64,000 bases of DNA from Alistipes excrementigallinarum (GCA_019112825.1 DXIP01000020.1:1-64000); one strand, 5' to 3'. Positions 51,434 to 59,903 are shown, counted from the first letter of the stretch. Program-made: numbers and translations. The notes: generated by a model from the sequence alone, not told the origin.

Positions 51434-52483
51434 TCAGGCTCCGGTCGGACCGGCCGCCCCCTGGTTGCGCTCCGCCGGTGCATCCGCCCCTGCGCCGTCT
51501 GCGGAGGCAGCTCCGATGTGTGCCGCCACCCAGCGCGTCAGCTCGACGAACTCGGCCACCGACAGCGTCTCGGCACGCCGTGAAAAGAAGGGGTGCTCCT
51601 CGCCGCCAAAGTTGCCGAAGACGGCCCGGAGCGAGTTGCGCAGCATCTTGCGCCGCTGGCCGAACGACGCCTTGACCACCCGCACGAAGAGCCGCTCGTC
51701 GCAGTCGAGCCGCTCGACGCCGTTGCGGCGCAGGCGGATGACGGCGCTCTTGACCTTCGGAGGGGGATTGAAGACCGTCTCGTTGACCGTGAAGAGGTAT
51801 TCGATGTCGTACCACGCCTGCAGCAGCACGCTCAGGATGCCGTACTCCTTCGAGCCGGGAGGCTCGGCCAGACGTACGGCCACCTCGCGCTGAATCATCC
51901 CGACGCATTCGGGCACCAGGTCGCGGTTCTCCAGGATTTTGAAGAAAATCTGGGACGAAATGTTGTAAGGGAAGTTGCCAATCACCTTCACCCCGCGCGG
52001 AAAGAGGTCGCGGAGCTCCATCCGCAGGAAATCGCCCTCCATAAGGCGCGGCGTAAACTCGGGATAGTGGTCGTGCAGGTAGGCGACGCTCTCGGAGTCG
52101 ATTTCGGCGCCGTAGGTAACGATGTCGCGGCGCTGCAGCAGGAAGCGGGTCAGGACCCCCATGCCGCACCCCACCTCGAGTACGTCGCAGGCGCCGCCGG
52201 CAGGCACATCCGCCTCCTGTCCGGAGGCTTCGGACGGCACGGAGGGCTTCGGCGCGCTCTTCGCCGTGGAGCTCGCCACGACTGCGGTGTCCGATGCCGC
52301 GTCTCCGTTTGGCGCATTGTTCGCTTTAGGCGCGGCGTCCGTCTCCGGCGCGGCACAGTGGAAGGAGCCGTCGGGTGTGGCCACGAGGGCGCCGCCCGAG
52401 AGCGCGTCGCAGATTTTGCGGGCAATGTTGAGGTCGACCAGGAAATGCTGGCCCAACGATTTTTTGGCTCTGACTTCGGTCAT
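51434..52483 (-). CDS. ksgA: 16S rRNA dimethyladenosine transferase with central insertion
   Basis: 349 residues from the ATG at 52483 (MTEVRAKKSLGQHFLVD); the family is usually 255-290. The RsmA features are present: KKSLGQHFL, the SAM motif LEVGCGMGVLT (E-I-G-P-G usual; Pro is Cys here), GDFL, and the catalytic VIGNFPYNISSQIFF. Residues about 31-98 are an Ala/Ser/Pro/Asp-rich insertion placed between the N-terminal helix and the first strand of the Rossmann fold. A second low-complexity tail of about 30 residues is at the C-terminus. It dimethylates two adjacent adenosines near the 3' end of 16S rRNA. The promoter box lies 5 bases before the ATG. Confidence 0.93.
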   Translation of the reverse strand: MTEVRAKKSLGQHFLVDLNIARKICDALSGGALVATPDGSFHCAAPETDAAPKANNAPNGDAASDTAVVASSTAKSAPKPSVPSEASGQEADVPAGGACDVLEVGCGMGVLTRFLLQRRDIVTYGAEIDSESVAYLHDHYPEFTPRLMEGDFLRMELRDLFPRGVKVIGNFPYNISSQIFFKILENRDLVPECVGMIQREVAVRLAEPPGSKEYGILSVLLQAWYDIEYLFTVNETVFNPPPKVKSAVIRLRRNGVERLDCDERLFVRVVKASFGQRRKMLRNSLRAVFGNFGGEEHPFFSRRAETLSVAEFVELTRWVAAHIGAASADGAGADAPAERNQGAAGPTGA

Positions 52484-52488
52484 GGGTG

Positions 52489-52520
52489 CAAAGATACGAA
52501 AAGGGTGACAGAGCGCCAAA
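52489..52520 (-). promoter_or_regulatory. Promoter of ksgA, apparently leaderless
   Basis: Minus-strand TTTG at 52517-52520, 20 bases, TATCTTTG at 52489-52496. The ATG begins 5 bases further on (52483), so transcription should start at or next to the start codon. Confidence 0.7.
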
Positions 52521-52852
52521 CCGGAAGCCGGGTTTTCGCCTGTCTAAGAGGGCGCTCCATCGGCTCCGTCACGCAGACAGGGAGCAGCCTTCACCACTCC
52601 CTGTCCTCTTCTTGCTTCTTACTTCGGGTTCGGGAAGGTCGTCGCAACCCTCCGCAAGGTTCATTCCCCGCAGCATCCGGTCCCGGAACGACCGCCCCGG
52701 TGCCTCAACGACACGAAGCCTTACCGACTCAGCGGCGTCCCTTGCACAAACGGAAGTTGCCCCTGCCGGCTCAACGGCGGCTTTTGCACAACCGGGAACC
52801 ACTCTGCCGGTTCAGCGCCCCTCCTGCACAACCGGGCAACTACCCCACCGGC
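52521..52852. repeat. Non-coding gap with imperfect 40-45-base tandem repeats
   Basis: From about 52698 to 52860 there are four imperfect copies of a unit with the core TTGCACAA(C)CGG..., CTGCCGGCTCAGCGGCGG. Copies begin near 52699, 52742, 52784 and 52822. The first copy is the most diverged. Nothing else is recognised in the gap. Confidence 0.55.
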
Positions 52853-53113
52853 TCAGCGGCGGCCTCGGCGCAAGCGGGAGCGGTTCTTCTTCTCCTCCTT
52901 CTGTTCCTTGCGCTCCTGCGCACGGCGCGCCTGGCGCAACCTCCGCTGCGTGACGCGGAACGAATAGAGCAGGCCGACGAAGCCCACGCCCAGCACGGCA
53001 ACCCAGAACCAGACGGCGATGCCCGACGGCATGTATTCGACGGCATAGATGATGCCCGCAATGGCCACGACCATCATCAGCAGCCGCAGTCCCTGCAACA
53101 GTTTCTCTTTCAT
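52853..53113 (-). CDS. Small membrane protein with basic C-terminal tail
   Basis: 86 residues. Two membrane helices (about 9-26 and 33-51) are joined by a short periplasmic turn (EYMPSGI). The last 33 residues are strongly basic and charged (RRLRQARRAQERKEQKEEKKNRSRLRRGRR contains mostly Arg, Lys, Glu and Gln), likely cytoplasmic. No family recognised. A second two-helix protein is encoded 27 bases upstream on the same strand, so they may work together. Confidence 0.7.
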   Translation of the reverse strand: MKEKLLQGLRLLMMVVAIAGIIYAVEYMPSGIAVWFWVAVLGVGFVGLLYSFRVTQRRLRQARRAQERKEQKEEKKNRSRLRRGRR

Positions 53114-53139
53114 AGGCTCAGAATCTCAGTTTAGGCCCC

Positions 53140-53364
53140 TCAGGGGAGTTTGTGCGGATTGACCTCGTCGAGGTGGCGCCGCCGCTTCTTCTTGTATTCG
53201 TTCCAGGTCATGCCCGCACCCGCCAGCACGAAGAGGAAGGCAATGAGCAAATCGAGCAGACAGACACACGCCGGCCGTGCCACAAGCCAATAGATGTTGA
53301 CCCCCAGCCACACGACAGTCGCACAGAAAAACACTAAGGCAAGAGTAAAGGTCTTCTTATTCAT
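53140..53364 (-). CDS. Small two-helix membrane protein
   Basis: 74 residues from the ATG at 53364 (MNKKTFTLAL); the longer frame upstream lacks a sensible start. Two hydrophobic helices (about 6-26 and 32-52) with a Cys-X-Cys (ACVCLL) at the start of the second, and a basic tail (EYKKKRRRHLDEVN). Resembles other small Bacteroidota inner-membrane proteins of unknown role. Probably cotranscribed with the 86-residue gene downstream. Confidence 0.7.
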   Translation of the reverse strand: MNKKTFTLALVFFCATVVWLGVNIYWLVARPACVCLLDLLIAFLFVLAGAGMTWNEYKKKRRRHLDEVNPHKLP

Positions 53365-53502
53365 AGGCGTTCGTTTTAGGTTACATCGGGCCCCGCACCG
53401 GCTCCGGGCAGTGCCCGGACGACGCAAAGGTCCCTTATCTCGCGCACCGGAGAGACCCCTGCCGGCGGCACTGAAAACCGCCGGAAACGCCTCACCGGAG
53501 CA

Positions 53503-55707
53503 TCAGTTGCCCTGCTCGCAGATGAACTTGATGCGCACCAGACGAATCTCCTCCTCCGTATAGTCGGGACCCAGCTCCTTGATGGCCACATCGAGCGAAT
53601 CGCTCTCGGCATCCTCCTTGAAGTAGAGGTAGATGTCGTCGGCCTTGTCCTCGTCCATGAACTCGCGGATGTAGTAGGAGATGTCGAGCTTCGTTCCCGA
53701 GTTGACGATGCCCTCGATTTCGGTCAGCAGCTCGTCGAAGTCGAGGTCCTTGGCGCGGGCGATGTCCTCGAAGTCCATCTTGCGGTCGATGGACTGGATG
53801 ATGAATATCTTGTTGCCCGACTTGTTGCCCACCGACTTGACAATCATGTCCTGCGGGCGGATAATCTCCTTCTCCTCGACGTAGGCCTTGATGAGCTTGA
53901 CGAACTCCTCGCCGAACTTGCGCGCCTTGCCCACGCCCACGCCCGTGATGTTCTGCATCTCCTCGAGCGTGATGGGGTACTGCACCGACATGTCCTCGAG
54001 CGAGGGGTCCTGGAAGATGACGAAGGGGGGCAGCCCGTGCTTCTTGGCCACCTTCTTGCGCAGGTCCTTGAGCATCGCGAAGAGCTCCTCGTCGGCCGCT
54101 CCGCCCTTGCCCATCGGCGCCACCGCCTCAATCTCCTTCTCCTCGGCGTCGTAGTCGTGGTCGAGCGTCACGGTCACGGGGAAGGGCATGGCGATGTAGT
54201 TCTCACCCTTGCGGTTGATGGAAATCAGACCGTAGTTCTCGATATTCTTGTCGACCAGTCCGAGGATGAGCGCCTGACGCACCACGGCGCCCCAGAAGCG
54301 GGCATCGTGGTCGGCTCCGGCGCCGAACCACTTCGACTTGTTGTGGCCGTAGCTCTTGATGAGGGCCGTATTCTTGCCCAGCAGCACGTTGATGAGGTAG
54401 TCGCTCTTGAACTTGTCGCCGATGTCGCGCAGCGCCTCGAGCGCCATCTTCAGCTCGGCCTTGGCGTCGACCTTGGGCTTGGGGTTGCGGCAGTTGTCGC
54501 AGTTGCCGCAGTTCTCCTCGGTATACTCCTCGCCGAAGTAGTGCAGCAGCGTCTTGCGGCGGCACATCGAGCTCTCGGCATAGGAGACCGTCTCGAGCAG
54601 CAGCAGCTTGCCGATTTCCTGCTCGGCAATGGGCTTGCCCTGCATGAACTTCTCGAGCTTCTGGATATCCTTGTAGCTGTAGAAGGCCAGGCAGTACCCC
54701 TCGCCGCCGTCGCGGCCCGCACGGCCCGTCTCCTGGTAGTAGCCCTCGAGCGACTTGGGCATGTCGTAGTGAATCACGTAGCGCACGTCGGGCTTGTCGA
54801 TGCCCATGCCGAAGGCAATCGTCGCCACAATCACGTCGACACGCTCCATGAGGAAGTCGTCCTGGTTGGCAGCACGCGTCGAGGCATCCATGCCGGCATG
54901 GTAGGCGCGTGCCTTGATGCCGTTGGCCAAGAGCAGCTCGGTGAGCTCCTCGACCTTCTTGCGGCTCAGGCAGTAGATGATGCCGCTCTTGCCCTCGTTC
55001 TGCTTGATGAAGCGGATGATGTCGTGGTCGACGTTGTGCTTGGGCCTTATTTCATAATAGAGGTTGGGACGGTTGAACGACGACTTGAAGACCGAGGCGT
55101 CGGTCATGCCCAGGTTCTTCTGGATGTCCATCTGCACCTTGGGGGTGGCGGTGGCCGTCAGGGCAATGAGCGGCGCCGGGCCTATTTCGTTGATGATGGG
55201 GCGTATACGGCGGTACTCGGGCCGGAAGTCGTGGCCCCACTCCGAGATGCAGTGCGCCTCGTCGATGGCGTAGAACGAAATTTTGATTTTGCGCAGGAAG
55301 GCAACGTTGTCCTCCTTGGTCAGCGATTCGGGGGCGAAGTAGAGCAGCTTGGTCTTCCCAGCGAGCACGTCGGAGCGGACCTGCTGCACGGCCGTCTTGT
55401 TGAGCGACGAGTTGAGGAAGTGCGCAATGCCCGACTCGGCCGAGAAGGTACGCATGGAGTCCACCTGATTCTTCATCAGGGCGATGAGCGGCGAGATGAC
55501 AATCGCCACACCCTCCATCAGAAGCGCCGGAAGCTGGTAGCACAATGATTTGCCGCCGCCCGTTGGCATCAATACAAAGGTATCCCTGCCGGCCAACACG
55601 TTACGGATGACGGCTTCCTGGTTCCCTTTGAACGATGAGAATCCGAAGTACTCCTTCAGCTTCTCGTGCAACAGCGATGATTGTTCCTTTTCCTGCTCCT
55701 GTTTCAT
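53503..55707 (-). CDS. recQ: ATP-dependent DNA helicase RecQ
   Basis: 734 residues from the ATG at 55707 (MKQEQEKEQSSLL). An earlier in-frame ATG (55743) lies one base after a TATCTTTG box and would be upstream of the transcript start. Domains: SF2 helicase core (about 25-345) with LMPTGGGKSLCYQLPAL (Walker A), AIDEAHCISEWGHDFRPEY (DEAH) and QETGRAGRDG (motif VI); zinc-binding RQC domain with four Cys (CRRKTLLHYFGEEY through CGNCDNC); HRDC domain (about 530-610; GKGGAADEELFAMLKDLRKKVAKKHG); and a further C-terminal helical region usual in Bacteroidota RecQ. It unwinds DNA 3'-5' in recombination and repair. Confidence 0.95.
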   Translation of the reverse strand: MKQEQEKEQSSLLHEKLKEYFGFSSFKGNQEAVIRNVLAGRDTFVLMPTGGGKSLCYQLPALLMEGVAIVISPLIALMKNQVDSMRTFSAESGIAHFLNSSLNKTAVQQVRSDVLAGKTKLLYFAPESLTKEDNVAFLRKIKISFYAIDEAHCISEWGHDFRPEYRRIRPIINEIGPAPLIALTATATPKVQMDIQKNLGMTDASVFKSSFNRPNLYYEIRPKHNVDHDIIRFIKQNEGKSGIIYCLSRKKVEELTELLLANGIKARAYHAGMDASTRAANQDDFLMERVDVIVATIAFGMGIDKPDVRYVIHYDMPKSLEGYYQETGRAGRDGGEGYCLAFYSYKDIQKLEKFMQGKPIAEQEIGKLLLLETVSYAESSMCRRKTLLHYFGEEYTEENCGNCDNCRNPKPKVDAKAELKMALEALRDIGDKFKSDYLINVLLGKNTALIKSYGHNKSKWFGAGADHDARFWGAVVRQALILGLVDKNIENYGLISINRKGENYIAMPFPVTVTLDHDYDAEEKEIEAVAPMGKGGAADEELFAMLKDLRKKVAKKHGLPPFVIFQDPSLEDMSVQYPITLEEMQNITGVGVGKARKFGEEFVKLIKAYVEEKEIIRPQDMIVKSVGNKSGNKIFIIQSIDRKMDFEDIARAKDLDFDELLTEIEGIVNSGTKLDISYYIREFMDEDKADDIYLYFKEDAESDSLDVAIKELGPDYTEEEIRLVRIKFICEQGN

Positions 55708-55744
55708 TGTCGTCTGCACAGTCTCTAAAATCACAAAATTCATC

Positions 55745-55752
55745 CAAAGATA
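55745..55752 (-). promoter_or_regulatory. -7 box for recQ
   Basis: Minus-strand TATCTTTG; decides the recQ start in favour of the ATG at 55707. Confidence 0.5.
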
Positions 55753-55774
55753 AAAATTTTTTCGGAAAAAAGCA

Positions 55775-55782
55775 TAACTTTG
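55775..55782 (+). promoter_or_regulatory. -7 box for lptB and downstream genes
   Basis: TAACTTTG, 22 bases upstream of the lptB ATG; divergent from the recQ box with 22 bases between them. Confidence 0.5.
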
Positions 55783-55804
55783 TCAAAAATTTATTCGGCA
55801 AAAC

Positions 55805-56704
55805 ATGCGTCTCTACACCAGCGAACTCGTCAAGAAATACAAGACCCGCACGGTGGTCAATCACGTCTCCATCGATGTCCGGCAGGGAGAAATCGTCGGT
55901 CTGCTCGGACCCAACGGAGCGGGCAAGACGACGACCTTCTACATGATTGTGGGGCTTATCAAACCCAACGAGGGGCAGATATTTCTCGAGAACGACGAGG
56001 GCGTGGTGACCGAGCTCACGCACGAACCGGTCTACCGCCGCGCACAGATGGGCGTCGGCTATCTGGCCCAGGAGGCGTCGGTCTTCCGCCGGCTCTCGGT
56101 CGAGGACAACATCCGGGCCGTGCTCGAAATGACCGACTACTCGAAGCAGTACCAGCAGGAGCGCGTCGAGGCGCTCATCGAGGAGTTCCGCCTGCAGAAG
56201 GTGCGCAAGAGCCTCGGCATCCAGCTCTCGGGCGGCGAGCGGCGCCGTACGGAGATTGCCCGCGCGGTGGCCATCAACCCCGCCTTCATCCTGCTCGACG
56301 AGCCCTTTGCGGGTGTCGACCCCATCGCCGTGGAGGACATCCAGTCGATTGTCGCCACCCTGAAGCACAAGAACATCGGCGTCATTATCACCGACCACAA
56401 CGTCGACGAGACGCTGGCCATCACCGACCGCACCTACCTGCTCTACGAGGGCAAAATCCTCAAGACGGGTACGGCCGAGGAGCTGGCCGCCGACCCGATG
56501 GTGCGCAAGGTCTACCTCGGACAGCACTTCGAGCTCAAGAAGAGCCACCAAATCACCCAGGACATGAAAAACCGCAAGGCGGCCGAGGCCGCGCCCCGGA
56601 CTTCGGAGGCGGACGCAGCTCAGAAGCCGGCGGATGCCGCAGCGCCCGACGGCGGAGCGGAAGCGGACGCCGGGGCGGAAACCGGGACGCCGAAAAACGA
56701 GTAA
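55805..56704 (+). CDS. lptB: LPS export ABC transporter ATPase LptB
   Basis: 299 residues against a usual 240-250. The ABC ATPase has LLGPNGAGKTTTFYM (Walker A), a Q-loop region (GVGYLAQEASVFRRLSVEDN), LSGGERRRTEIARA (signature), FILLDEPFAGVDPIAV (Walker B) and ITDHNVDETLAI (H-loop). It powers LPS transport with LptF/LptG. The last 50 residues (after about 250) form an Ala/Glu/Asp-rich low-complexity tail (EAAPRTSEADAAQKPADAAAPDG) not found in most LptB. The next gene, aroA, starts 9 bases after the stop. Confidence 0.95.
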   Translation: MRLYTSELVKKYKTRTVVNHVSIDVRQGEIVGLLGPNGAGKTTTFYMIVGLIKPNEGQIFLENDEGVVTELTHEPVYRRAQMGVGYLAQEASVFRRLSVEDNIRAVLEMTDYSKQYQQERVEALIEEFRLQKVRKSLGIQLSGGERRRTEIARAVAINPAFILLDEPFAGVDPIAVEDIQSIVATLKHKNIGVIITDHNVDETLAITDRTYLLYEGKILKTGTAEELAADPMVRKVYLGQHFELKKSHQITQDMKNRKAAEAAPRTSEADAAQKPADAAAPDGGAEADAGAETGTPKNE

Positions 56705-56713
56705 ATTCCAGTC

Positions 56714-57961
56714 ATGGACATCACCATACCCCCGGGGCGCGTCGCAGGCGCGTTGACGCCCCCCTGTTCGAAGAGTTACGCCCAACGCGCCCTGGCCGCC
56801 TCGCTGCTGGCCGACGGGGAATCGACCCTGCACAACATCGAATTCTGCGACGACACGCGCTCGGCGCTGCACTGCATCCGCACGCTGGGTGCCGAGGTGC
56901 GGCAGACGGGCGCCGACACGCTCTCCATCCGCGGAGGCCTGGCGCCCCGCGCCAACCGGCTCCAGGTGGGCGAATCGGGCCTTGCGGCGCGTCTGTTCAC
57001 CCCCATTGCCGCCCTCGGACGCGAGCCGATGCTCATCGAGGGCACGGGGTCGCTGCTCCGCCGCCCGATGCACCCGATGACCGAGGCGCTGCGGCAGCTG
57101 GGCGCCTACGCCCGTGACAACGAGGGGCGGCTGCCCGTCGAGGTGCGGGGACCGCTCGAGGGGGGCGAGCTGGAGATTGACGGCTCGCTCTCGTCGCAGT
57201 TCGTCACCGGACTGCTGCTGGCGCTTCCCCTGGCGCACCGCGACACGACACTCCACGTGCGCCACGCCGTCTCGAAGCCCTATCTGGCGATGACCGTCTC
57301 GACGGCCGCCCGCTTCGGCGTGGAAATCAGCCACAACGACCTCGAAGAGTTCTTCATCGAGGGGGGCCAGCGCTACCGCCCGGCGGAGTTCGCCATCGAG
57401 GGCGACTGGAGCGCCGCAGCCATGATGCTGGCCATCGGCGCCACGGCCGGCGAGGTGCGTGTCGAGACCATCTCGAGCCTCTCGCAGCAGGCCGACACGG
57501 CCGTGCTGACGGCCCTCGTCCGCTCGGGGGCGGGCCTCATCGACGAGACGAAGGCCGTCACGGCGGCACAACGTCCGCTGCGCGCCTTCGAGTTCGACGC
57601 CACGCACTGCCCCGACCTCTTCCCGGCGCTGGCCGTCCTGGCCTCGGCGGCCGAGGGAGTGAGCGTCATCCGGGGCACCTCGCGCCTCGAGCACAAGGAG
57701 TGCCACCGCGCCGAGGCGCTGCGCGAGGAGTACGGCCGTCTGGGCATCGAAATCGACATCGATACCGAGGACATCATGCGCATCCGCGGCGGAGCGCTCC
57801 ACGGCGGACGGGTTTCGAGCCACGGCGACCACCGCATCGCCATGTCGCTGGCCGCCGCAGCCCTGCGCGCCGACAGTCCGGTGACCATCGAGGGAGCCGA
57901 GTGCGTCTCGAAGAGCTACCCGCTCTTCTTCGAGGAGCTCAAGCGGCTGCGCGTCCGGTGA
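56714..57961 (+). CDS. aroA: 3-phosphoshikimate 1-carboxyvinyltransferase (EPSP synthase), divergent
   Basis: 415 residues. The two-lobed EPSP synthase fold is clear: PPCSKSYAQRALAASLL (PEP/S3P Lys-Ser pair), GESGLAARLFTPIAAL, GSLSSQFVTGLLLALPLA, LEHKECHRAEALREEYGRLG and SHGDHRIAMSLAAAAL. Several hallmark residues differ from the textbook enzyme, for example the KExDR segment reads KECHR. It joins PEP and shikimate 3-phosphate. It leads aroA-aroC-prmC-recX-M23, with 35 bases to aroC; aroQ lies elsewhere in this window. Confidence 0.92.
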   Translation: MDITIPPGRVAGALTPPCSKSYAQRALAASLLADGESTLHNIEFCDDTRSALHCIRTLGAEVRQTGADTLSIRGGLAPRANRLQVGESGLAARLFTPIAALGREPMLIEGTGSLLRRPMHPMTEALRQLGAYARDNEGRLPVEVRGPLEGGELEIDGSLSSQFVTGLLLALPLAHRDTTLHVRHAVSKPYLAMTVSTAARFGVEISHNDLEEFFIEGGQRYRPAEFAIEGDWSAAAMMLAIGATAGEVRVETISSLSQQADTAVLTALVRSGAGLIDETKAVTAAQRPLRAFEFDATHCPDLFPALAVLASAAEGVSVIRGTSRLEHKECHRAEALREEYGRLGIEIDIDTEDIMRIRGGALHGGRVSSHGDHRIAMSLAAAALRADSPVTIEGAECVSKSYPLFFEELKRLRVR

Positions 57962-57996
57962 CATCGAAAACAACAGAAGAGAGAACCCCCATTTCC

Positions 57997-58974
57997 ATGA
58001 ATACCTTCGGCAGAAACTTCCGACTCTCGCTCTGGGGCGAATCCCACGGCAGCCTGCTCGGCATCACGCTCGACGGCGTGCCGGCAGGCATTCCGCTCTC
58101 GGCCGAGGAGTTCGAGGCGGACCTGGCACGGCGCCGCTCGGGCGCCGCGGGGACCACGCCCCGCCGCGAAAAGGACACCCCGCGCATCGTCTCGGGGCTC
58201 TACCGCGGCCATACGACCGGGGCGCCGCTCACGCTGCTGTTCGACAATACGGACACCCGCTCGGCGGACTACCCCGCCGCCGGTTCGCGCTTCCGACCCT
58301 CGCACGCCGACCGCACGGCGTGGGTCAAGTACCACGGCTACAACGACCCGCGCGGCGGAGGCCACTTCTCGGGGCGGCTCACGCTGCCGCTCGTTGCCGC
58401 GGGGGTCGTAGCCAAGCGGATGCTGCCCGGCGAGGTGCGCTTCGAGACGCGGCTGGCCGAGATGGGCGGATGCGACGACGCCTCCCGCTTCGAGGAGCTG
58501 CTGCGCAACGCCGCCGCCGAGGGCGATTCGCTGGGCGGTGTGGTTGCCTGCCGCGTGCGGGGCGTTCCAGCCGGCTACGGCGAGCCCTTTTTCGACACGG
58601 TCGAAGGGGTGGCCGCCCACCTGCTCTTCGCCATCCCCGGCGTCAAGGGGGTGGAGTTCGGCAGCGGCTTCGCCGCGGCGCGCAGCTGCGGCTCCGCCAA
58701 CAACGACCTGCTGCTCGACGCCGAGGGACACACCGCGACGAACCATGCGGGAGGCATCGACGGCGGCATCACCAACGGCAACGACCTCGTGGTGCGCGTT
58801 GCCTTCAAACCCACGCCGAGCATCGCCCGCGAACAATTCACCTACGACCCCGCAACGGGGACTCGGCGGGCGCTGCGCATCGGCGGCCGCCACGACCTCT
58901 GCATTGCATTGAGGGGCGCCGTGGTGGTCGAGGCCGCGCTGGCCATCATTCTTGCCGACCTGCTCCACCCATGA
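57997..58974 (+). CDS. aroC: Chorismate synthase, clostridial-like form
   Basis: 325 residues from the ATG at 57997 (MNTFGRNFRLSLWGESHG). Catalytic histidines are seen in GESHG (17) and in FRPSHAD. The FMN/substrate region reads KYHGYNDPRGGGHFSGRLT; most Bacteroidota enzymes that I recall have KYGIRDxRGGGRSSARET there, whereas clostridial ones have the GGGHFSGR form. GSANND, NHAGGIDGGITNGND and GGRHDLCIALRG complete the protein. It removes phosphate from EPSP to give chorismate. The stop overlaps prmC by ATGA. Confidence 0.93.
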   Translation: MNTFGRNFRLSLWGESHGSLLGITLDGVPAGIPLSAEEFEADLARRRSGAAGTTPRREKDTPRIVSGLYRGHTTGAPLTLLFDNTDTRSADYPAAGSRFRPSHADRTAWVKYHGYNDPRGGGHFSGRLTLPLVAAGVVAKRMLPGEVRFETRLAEMGGCDDASRFEELLRNAAAEGDSLGGVVACRVRGVPAGYGEPFFDTVEGVAAHLLFAIPGVKGVEFGSGFAAARSCGSANNDLLLDAEGHTATNHAGGIDGGITNGNDLVVRVAFKPTPSIAREQFTYDPATGTRRALRIGGRHDLCIALRGAVVVEAALAIILADLLHP

Positions 58975-59903
58975 CCACCCGCCACGATATCATCCGCCGC
59001 ATCACCGAGGCGCTCACCCCCCTCTACGGGCACGACGAGGCGCGCAGCATCGCACTGCTCACGGCCGCCGGGCTGGGCGGCGTGAGCCGCACGCAGCTGC
59101 TGGCCGACCCCGGGGCGGAGCTCGAGCTTGAGGGGCTCGACGACGTCATCGCACGGCTTGCGGCGGGACGCCCCGTGCAGTACGAGCTGGGCGAGGCGGA
59201 GTTCTGCGGCATGAGCTTCAAGGTGCGCGAGGGGGTGCTCATCCCCCGCCCCGAAACCGAGGAGCTGGTGGAGTGGGTCACAAGTGAGCACCCGACGGCC
59301 CGCCGGCTGCTCGACGTGGGGACGGGCAGCGGCTGCATCGCCATCGCCCTCAAGCGGCGGCTTCCCCGCGCCGAGGTGGCGGCGGCCGACATCGCCGACG
59401 AGGCGCTGGCCGTGGCGGCCGAGAACAGCCGCCGCCTCGAAGCGCCCATCGAGCTGCGCCGCGCCGATGCGCTCGACAATCTGGCGGAGTGCTTCGCCGG
59501 GACGTTCGACGTCATTGTCTCCAATCCCCCCTACGTTCCCCGGAGCGACGCCGCGGCGATGCATCCCAACGTGCGCGACTACGAACCCCCCGGAGCGCTC
59601 TTCGTCCCCGACGACGACCCGCTGCTCTTCTACCGCGCCATCGCACGGCAGGCGCGCCGCATGCTCGCCCCGGACGGAGGGCTCTACTTCGAAATCTACG
59701 AACGGGCCGGCGAGGCGATGCACCGCATGCTCCTCGAGGAGGGCTACGCCGAGGTGCGCATCCGCCGCGACCTCTTCGGGCGGGAGCGCATGGCTTCAGC
59801 CCGGCTTGCGGCGCCGCAAGCCGAAGCCGCCCCCGAAACCGGGAGCGACCTCCGCACCGCAGCGGGCGGAACGACCAACCCGACCCCAAACGAGCAACGA
59901 TGA
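58971..59903 (+). CDS. prmC: Release factor glutamine methyltransferase
   Basis: 310 residues from the ATG at 58971 (MTTRHDIIRRI). N-terminal helical PrmC domain (about 1-85), then a SAM domain with LIPRPETEELVEW, LLDVGTGSGCIAIALK, and the catalytic FDVIVSNPPYVPRSD. It methylates the GGQ glutamine of RF1 and RF2. The last 33 residues after ERMASARLA are low complexity and exceed the family length. ATGA overlaps with aroC upstream and recX downstream indicate tight coupling. Confidence 0.94.
   Translation: MTTRHDIIRRITEALTPLYGHDEARSIALLTAAGLGGVSRTQLLADPGAELELEGLDDVIARLAAGRPVQYELGEAEFCGMSFKVREGVLIPRPETEELVEWVTSEHPTARRLLDVGTGSGCIAIALKRRLPRAEVAAADIADEALAVAAENSRRLEAPIELRRADALDNLAECFAGTFDVIVSNPPYVPRSDAAAMHPNVRDYEPPGALFVPDDDPLLFYRAIARQARRMLAPDGGLYFEIYERAGEAMHRMLLEEGYAEVRIRRDLFGRERMASARLAAPQAEAAPETGSDLRTAAGGTTNPTPNEQR

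Noticed and set aside
55708..55743. Earlier recQ start codon (adds 12 residues)
   Set aside because: The ATG at 55743 is one base from the -7 box and therefore probably not transcribed; the ATG at 55707 fits better.
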